A stretch of DNA of 64,000 nt from assembly GCA_937898715.1 (NCBI GenBank), contig CALEKA010000058.1:8205-72204 (forward strand), in the 5' to 3' direction. Below the pieces are notes generated by a model. That model searched no databases. It was not told where the DNA came from and saw only the letters and a program-made list of their open reading frames with translations. Made by a program: the position numbers and the translations under genes. Position 1 is the first letter of the stretch, and every line of letters begins with the position of its first letter. Of the stretch, positions 58,989 to 64,000 are shown piece after piece. The stretch is from an uncultured Prevotella sp. (GTDB lineage: Bacteria > Bacteroidota > Bacteroidia > Bacteroidales > Bacteroidaceae).

Positions 58989-60068
58989 ATGAAGAAAAAG
59001 ATTCCCCATATTCCTCCCACCACCCCTAATCCCGAAAGTTTCTTGCTGACCGACAGCATGAAGCACTATATAAGACAAAATAATTGTTTCGACCTACTTC
59101 GTTACTTCTTTGCCCTACTCATCGTAGCCTTCCACTTTAGCGTGTTGGTCAATTCCGAATGTGATGGAAGAATCGCTCAGGCAGGTCCCATTAGCGTGAA
59201 AGCATTCTTTATCATAACAGGCTTCCTGGTGACTTACAGCTATTTGCGCAACGAACACGATCTCCGTAAGTACTTCCGCAAGCGCTTCATGCGTATCCTT
59301 CCAGCCTATGTGGTGGTTGTCGTGTTAGGATTCATAGTATGCATGGCGCTTAGCTCTTATAGCGTGGTCGACTTCTTGACCACAGGGAAATGTTGGAAAT
59401 ATTTAGGAGTAAATCTTCTAATGCTCAATTGGCTTCAGCCCTCCCTGCCTGGAGTGTTTGAAAGTTGTCAGATGACGGCTGTCAATGGCTCGCTTTGGAC
59501 CATGAAGTTCGAGGTCATATTCTACGTGATCCTCCCCCTCATCATTCGTGGACTACGCACCTCCGCAGGCTACTATATCTTGGGCGCTTTGGTCATTGCC
59601 ACATGCTATATCTATCCGCACGCCCCCATTCAGTTGCAAGATTTCTATTTCTTCTTGAGCGGCGTGGCGATACTTTTCTCGTTGGACTGGTTGGCACGTG
59701 CACACCGATTCCGCAATGCATTCCTTCTATCAGTCATAGTGGAAATGTTGCTCTATATCCCTGACTATGACGGGTTGCCTTACGTCTACGATACACTTCG
59801 CACCATAGAGATCGTCACCTTCCCGACCATACTCATCTTTTTAGCCTACAATCTGCCCATTCCCAAGGCTCTAAGATCATTGCCCAACGTATCCTACGGC
59901 ATATATCTCTACCATTTCCCCATAGTGCAAGTTATCGTACAGACGGGGCTCTTTCGTGACAACGTAGTGCTCATGTTCATAGCCACCTATGTGCTAACGG
60001 GCATCATGGCCACGCTGTCTTATCTGCTCATCGAACGCCGATACTTGCGGCGCAGAGTAGTGAAGTAG
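58989..60068 (+). CDS. Membrane acyltransferase family 3 (OafA-like)
   Basis: 359 residues from ATG 58989; a second start at Met24 (MKHYIRQNNCFDLLRYFF) would fit the family better. About ten membrane helices follow. The family histidine lies in FALLIVAFHFSVLV, and the segment FIITGFLVTYSYLRN and the late RSLPNVSYGIYLYHFP motif are typical. These enzymes O-acetylate or acylate surface polysaccharides, lipids or peptidoglycan at the membrane; the target here is unknown. It is downstream of the T9SS operon and separated from it by the hairpin. Confidence 0.88.
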   Translation: MKKKIPHIPPTTPNPESFLLTDSMKHYIRQNNCFDLLRYFFALLIVAFHFSVLVNSECDGRIAQAGPISVKAFFIITGFLVTYSYLRNEHDLRKYFRKRFMRILPAYVVVVVLGFIVCMALSSYSVVDFLTTGKCWKYLGVNLLMLNWLQPSLPGVFESCQMTAVNGSLWTMKFEVIFYVILPLIIRGLRTSAGYYILGALVIATCYIYPHAPIQLQDFYFFLSGVAILFSLDWLARAHRFRNAFLLSVIVEMLLYIPDYDGLPYVYDTLRTIEIVTFPTILIFLAYNLPIPKALRSLPNVSYGIYLYHFPIVQVIVQTGLFRDNVVLMFIATYVLTGIMATLSYLLIERRYLRRRVVK

Positions 60069-60174
60069 GGTGGGGAGGTGCTCTCAAATGAGAATCCCGC
60101 CATTCTTCCTCCACTCCTCTATATTATAAGGAATATATTAAAAGAATATATTATAAGTAATAACTCCCCCCCCT

Positions 60175-61272
60175 ATGAAGATTATAATAGACGACAAAAT
60201 ACCTTTTATCCGTGGCTTCGCCGAACGCTTAGGCGAAGCGCGTTACCTACCTGGATCTGCCATCACGGCTGCTGATGTTAAGGATGCCGACGCGCTAATT
60301 GTCCGCACCCGTACGAAGTGCAATCGCCAACTGCTTGAAGGATCCCGAGTAAGCTTCATTGCCACAGCCACCATAGGTTTCGACCACATTGATACCGATT
60401 ATCTGCAAGAAGCCGGTATCGCTTGGACCAACTGTCCGGGGTGCAACGCACGCAGCGTGGCGCAGTACGTAGAGAGTGCCCTCTTACAATTGGCTGCTCA
60501 TGGCTGTTGGGACGAAGGATCAGCCTTGCTTCCTGCCACAGCACCCCCCAGCCCCATCCGCCGCGAAGTGTTTAGCCGTCTCACGTTGGGCATTGTCGGT
60601 GTGGGCCATGTTGGTGAGCAAGTGCGACTTATGGCAGAGCGCCTCGGTTTTGGTCGCATACTGCTTTGCGACCCTCCACGTGCTGAGCATGAACCACAAA
60701 ATGCATTCGTTACGCTCGACGAAGTGGCGCGCCAGAGCGACATCATCACCTTCCACACCCCTCTGACTCATGCACCCACTCCTTATCCCACCTATCATAT
60801 GGCCTCCTCTGCCTTCTTTCGCGCTTTGCGTCCCACGGCAGTGGTGATCAATAGCAGCCGAGGCGAGGTGGTCGATGGCGAAGCCCTAACCCAAGCCCTA
60901 TTCTCCAAAAGCATCCGTGCGGCCGTGGTCGACACCTGGGAGCACGAACCCCACATATCGTCCTCTCTGCTCAATGCCGTCTTTATCGGTACGCCCCACA
61001 TCGCAGGCTATAGCGCTGATGGCAAGGCCAATGGCACACGCATGGCTTTACAAGCCGTTGCCCGCCACTTCGGTCTCAACTCCGAGCAATTCGAAGCCGT
61101 GCAGCCCCCCACTCTCCCTGCCGACTTCGCCTATTATCCTGAGGGAGAAGGTAAAAACGTGGCTCCCGAACTCCGTCTCTACGATCCCCTTCGCGACTCC
61201 GAAGCTCTTAAGCACCATCCCGAAGCTTTCGAAGCCCTCCGAGGCAATTATCCATTGCGGAGAGAAAAATAA
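60175..61272 (+). CDS. pdxB: 4-phosphoerythronate dehydrogenase
   Basis: 365 residues, the family length. The N-terminal IIDDKIPFIRGFAERLG, IATATIGFDHIDTDYL and GIAWTNCPGCNARSVAQY are characteristic of PdxB. The NAD site is LGIVGVGHVGEQVR (about 141-154), with catalytic Arg in SSRGEVVDG, Glu and His in WEHEPHIS. It is the second step of DXP-dependent pyridoxal phosphate synthesis, oxidising 4-phosphoerythronate. The start is preceded by A/T-rich DNA but no exact promoter box. Confidence 0.95.
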   Translation: MKIIIDDKIPFIRGFAERLGEARYLPGSAITAADVKDADALIVRTRTKCNRQLLEGSRVSFIATATIGFDHIDTDYLQEAGIAWTNCPGCNARSVAQYVESALLQLAAHGCWDEGSALLPATAPPSPIRREVFSRLTLGIVGVGHVGEQVRLMAERLGFGRILLCDPPRAEHEPQNAFVTLDEVARQSDIITFHTPLTHAPTPYPTYHMASSAFFRALRPTAVVINSSRGEVVDGEALTQALFSKSIRAAVVDTWEHEPHISSSLLNAVFIGTPHIAGYSADGKANGTRMALQAVARHFGLNSEQFEAVQPPTLPADFAYYPEGEGKNVAPELRLYDPLRDSEALKHHPEAFEALRGNYPLRREK

Positions 61273-61389
61273 TTAGAGAGGTCGAGTTTGATATACATGA
61301 CATACTTTTTTTAGACTCTCAAAGCAAACATCCAAGTATGTCTCGTCACTCCCCAAACCTCTCCCAACGCAAAAATTCCCCCTTCTCCC

Positions 61390-61420
61390 TTGTCCGATTG
61401 CGCATTAAATAGTAGCTTTG
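61390..61420 (+). promoter_or_regulatory. Promoter of the PgpH-like gene
   Basis: TTG at 61390-61392, 20 bases, then -7 TAGCTTTG at 61413-61420, 44 bases before the ATG. Confidence 0.65.
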
Positions 61421-61463
61421 TGAGCAACCCACATCATCCACTCACAGATTATCCCCACCAGAC

Positions 61464-63581
61464 ATGTCAGCAGATAGCAGCAGAATACATCCCCGCGTTA
61501 ATGGCGCCATTACCCTCGTGGGAGCCATTATCGTAGTAGTAGCCCTCCTGGTCTACTTCCTTCCGCGTGAAACAAAGTTTGGCTATGAATACGAACAAGG
61601 GCGCCCCTGGCGCTACAACTCCCTAATAGCCACCTACGATTTCCCTATCTATAAGACGCAACATGAGGTAGAGGCCGAGCGCGATAGTGCACTGCGCAGC
61701 TTTCAGCCCTTCTACGCTGAAGACGTTCAGATGGCAGACCGTCAGATATTAGCGTTTAAGCAAGACTTCCTCGCAGGCAAGTTTCACGACGTGCCAGCCC
61801 GCTGCTTGGCGCACGTCGCATCACTCATGCAGACAGTCTACGAAGCCGGAATCGTCCCATCTGCAGAACTATCACAGATGGCCAAAGACCGCACTTCGGG
61901 TGTTCGAGTGATAGAAGGCACCGAAGCCGTGTCGCGACCGCTCACCGAACTCTATTCCACACGTTCCGCCTACGAGTATATCGTTCACGCCGATACCCTC
62001 CAGTATCCGCGTGAACTCCTCGCCCGCTGCAACCTCAACGAATACCTCTCGCCCAACCTCGCCATCGATAGCGCTAAAACCCGCGCCGCACGAGAAGACG
62101 TGCTCGCATCCGTAGCCCCCGCAGCCGGCTTGGTACAAAGCGGCCAGCGCATCATCGACCGAGGCGAAATCGTTTCTGCCGAACAATACAAAATCCTACA
62201 ATCATTCGAGCGTGAGAGCGTGCGCCGCAACAACCCCTCCGAGGGCTATTGGCAGGTACTGCTCGGACAGATCATCTTCGTATCATGCGTGCTCATCTCC
62301 TTCGTAGCCTACCTACGCCTGTTTCGCCGCGACTACCTGCGGTCAACGCACAGCATCATGCTGCTATCCACGCTCATAGCCATCTTCCCACTTATCACGT
62401 ACATCATGGTCGGCCAAAAGTTTCTCAACGTCTATATGGTCCCCTACGCCATGGTACCCATGTTCGTGCGCATCTTCATGGACTCCCGCACAGCATTCAT
62501 GGCCATGGTATGCTCCGTGATCCTCTCATCCTTTGCCCTGCATTCCAATTATGAGTTCGTCATCATACAGTTTATGGCAGGTCTCACCTCCATTTACGCC
62601 CTGCGCGATCTCACCGAGCGTTCCCAACTCCTTCGAGTAGCCCTTGCAGTGTTCGCCACAAGTACAGCCATCATGATAGGCTACGACCTCTCTCAAGGCG
62701 TCGATGTGCTCCATCTCGACCATTCCCTATATATATATAATGCAGTCAACGGCGTATTGCTCCTCTTCGCCTACCCCTTGCTCTATCTTATAGAAAAACT
62801 TTTCGGCTTCACATCAAGCGTCACCCTCGTCGAGCTCTCCAATACCAACAACATCCTCCTGCGCCGCATGTCCAAAGTAGCACAAGGCAGCTTCGTCCAC
62901 TCCATGCAAGTGGCCAACCTCGCAGCCGAAGTAGCCGACAAGATCGGAGCCAAACCACAGTTAGCACGTACCGGTGCACTCTATCACGACATAGGCAAGC
63001 AACTCAATCCCGCATTCTTCACCGAAAACCAAAACGGAGTCAACCCCCACGACTCACTCACCGAAGAACGATCCGCACAAATCATCATCAACCACGTGAC
63101 CGATGGCCTCCGCTTGGCAGACAAATACCACCTGCCCAAGCTCATACGCGACTTCATCAGCACCCACCACGGACGTTCCAAGGTGCGCTACTTCTATATT
63201 CAGTGGAAGAACAAGCATCAAGGCGAAGAGCCCGATCCCAAACTCTTCACTTATCCCGGTCCCAATCCCTTCACGCGAGAGCAAGCCATCGTCATGATGT
63301 GCGATGCAGTAGAAGCCACTTCCCGTTCTCTCAAGGAATATACAGAAGAAAACATAAAAGCACTCGTCGATCGCATCATCGACGGACAAGTGCAAGAGGG
63401 CTATTTCCGCGAATGCCCCATCACCTTTCGCGACATTGCAGAAGCCAAGCGTGTCCTTGTAGAAAGTCTCAAGACCATCTACCATACCCGCATAGCTTAT
63501 CCCGAGCTCAATGGAAAGTCCGCAGCCCCCGCCCCTCAGCCCACCCGCCGCACCTACTTCTTTGGTCGTCGTAAAAACTAA
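61464..63581 (+). CDS. 7TM-HD phosphohydrolase, PgpH-like c-di-AMP phosphodiesterase
   Basis: 705 residues. An N-terminal helix (ITLVGAIIVVVALLVYFLP) and an extracytoplasmic domain of about 240 residues (7TMR-HDED type) precede about seven membrane helices (GQIIFVSCVLISFVAYLRLF through LLLFAYPLLYLIEKLF). The cytosolic HD domain follows: SFVHSMQVANLAAEVADKIG (His), ALYHDIGKQLNP (HD), IINHVTDG (His), STHHGRSKVRY and MCDAVEATSRSL (Asp). This is the PgpH architecture, known in Gram-positives to degrade c-di-AMP. A specific function in this organism is inferred by family. Confidence 0.92.
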   Translation: MSADSSRIHPRVNGAITLVGAIIVVVALLVYFLPRETKFGYEYEQGRPWRYNSLIATYDFPIYKTQHEVEAERDSALRSFQPFYAEDVQMADRQILAFKQDFLAGKFHDVPARCLAHVASLMQTVYEAGIVPSAELSQMAKDRTSGVRVIEGTEAVSRPLTELYSTRSAYEYIVHADTLQYPRELLARCNLNEYLSPNLAIDSAKTRAAREDVLASVAPAAGLVQSGQRIIDRGEIVSAEQYKILQSFERESVRRNNPSEGYWQVLLGQIIFVSCVLISFVAYLRLFRRDYLRSTHSIMLLSTLIAIFPLITYIMVGQKFLNVYMVPYAMVPMFVRIFMDSRTAFMAMVCSVILSSFALHSNYEFVIIQFMAGLTSIYALRDLTERSQLLRVALAVFATSTAIMIGYDLSQGVDVLHLDHSLYIYNAVNGVLLLFAYPLLYLIEKLFGFTSSVTLVELSNTNNILLRRMSKVAQGSFVHSMQVANLAAEVADKIGAKPQLARTGALYHDIGKQLNPAFFTENQNGVNPHDSLTEERSAQIIINHVTDGLRLADKYHLPKLIRDFISTHHGRSKVRYFYIQWKNKHQGEEPDPKLFTYPGPNPFTREQAIVMMCDAVEATSRSLKEYTEENIKALVDRIIDGQVQEGYFRECPITFRDIAEAKRVLVESLKTIYHTRIAYPELNGKSAAPAPQPTRRTYFFGRRKN

Positions 63582-63597
63582 CCCCCCCAAAAAAAAT

Positions 63598-63653
63598 ATG
63601 GCTATGTATGCACACCGCGTTCATTCCAAGTCCGCCCATGCATACATAGCCAT
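63598..63653. terminator. Hairpin after the PgpH-like gene
   Basis: Perfect 15-bp arms ATGGCTATGTATGCA (63598-63612) and complement (63639-63653) with a 26-base loop. The rest of 63654-64000 has no gene. Confidence 0.6.
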
Positions 63654-63730
63654 CCTCTTACCATATCATCGTCAGTCCTTAAGTAATAGCCGTGTCATCT
63701 TTTTTGTAATAGTAGTATCATCTTTTCTTC

Positions 63731-63860
63731 ATACGCGCGCACGCGCGTAACATTCAATTTTCCCCTCCAAAATCCCTCACTCCCTCACTCTCATCAAGAA
63801 ATCCCCTGATAATCAGAAGAGAAGCTCCCGTCCCCACCTACACTCTGCCTACACTCTGCC
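63731..63860. other. Partial non-coding element 4
   Basis: Alternating tract ATACGCGCGCACGCGCGT (63731-63748), then CCCTCACTCCCTCAC words, TGATAATCAG at 63807 and GCCTACACTCTGC-type repeats (63838-63862). These are the words of elements 1-3, but no 22-bp array is seen before the window ends. Confidence 0.5.
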
Positions 63861-63942
63861 CACACTCTTCCCACATTTTCCACTTTCCTTTACCCCCTCC
63901 TCCAGAATCCCTATTCGCCCCATAAATCCTAATCATCCTATA

Positions 63943-64000
63943 ATTACTAGAACCACTAGAATCACTAGAATCACTAGAACTACTAGAATCACTAGAACTA
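63943..64000. repeat. 9-bp tandem repeat CTAGAATCA at the window end
   Basis: At least six units of CTAGAANNA (CTAGAATCA, CTAGAACCA, CTAGAACTA) run to the last base and continue outside. The word is the complement of the repeat at 30297-30415. Confidence 0.88.

Overview
The window looks like chromosome from a Bacteroidales bacterium (phylum Bacteroidota). Evidence: promoters of the -7 type TAnnTTTG with almost no Shine-Dalgarno signal, a type IX secretion (T9SS) core operon porP-porK-porL-porM-porN plus a porT-like gene, a Mfa/Fim-type fimbrial operon, a B12-riboswitch-controlled btuB-btuG pair and a phosphotransbutyrylase/butyrate kinase pair. Genus is not decided; a Porphyromonas/Prevotella-like relative fits. 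No integrase, transposase, rRNA or CRISPR array was seen.

Layout. 1-1.4 kb: end of a sigma-54 activator followed by a small secreted DTVVP-repeat protein with a candidate sigma-54 promoter. 1.5-5.3 kb (minus): pckA, a Cof-type HAD phosphatase, a TrmH-family RNA methyltransferase. 5.3-6.6 kb: long non-coding region. 6.7-12.3 kb (plus): uvrA, an HD hydrolase, a methyltransferase-like protein, a corrinoid adenosyltransferase, a DUF2795 protein. 12.3-14.6 kb: A+T-rich insert carrying an AAA+ ATPase, bounded by a duplicated copy of the DUF2795 gene end. 14.7-31 kb (minus): fimbrial operon ending in a 2462-residue protein with a T9SS-like C-terminal domain. 31-32.5 kb: second long non-coding region. 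32.5-44.7 kb: ptb-buk, porT-like (minus), ferredoxin, M15 peptidase, lipid-exporter-like ABC protein, LtaS-like sulfatase-fold enzyme, epimerase, PAP2 protein, PepC-like peptidase. 44.8-48.5 kb: tRNA-Pro(GGG) and the B12 operon. 48.6-51.6 kb: accessory pocket with Fic protein and a second ATPase flanked by a perfect 39-bp direct repeat. 51.6-52.3 kb: third non-coding region. 52.4-63.6 kb: porPKLMN, acyltransferase, pdxB, a PgpH-like 7TM-HD protein.

How it fits together: T9SS components lie in the same window as a fimbrial operon whose last gene looks like a T9SS cargo, as known for Mfa5 of Porphyromonas gingivalis. The B12 uptake genes and the distant adenosyltransferase together point to cobamide salvage.

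The most unusual content is non-coding. Three non-coding regions each hold four consecutive 22-bp units sharing a GGG(G/A)TAATT core but with otherwise locus-specific sequence, bracketed by alternating purine-pyrimidine tracts. Separately, at least 17 copies of a GC-rich palindrome (core CGACGCGTCCCGCGTCGGC) occur between genes, often joined to a 7-bp TACTTAA-type tandem repeat; these repeats run into gene ends.
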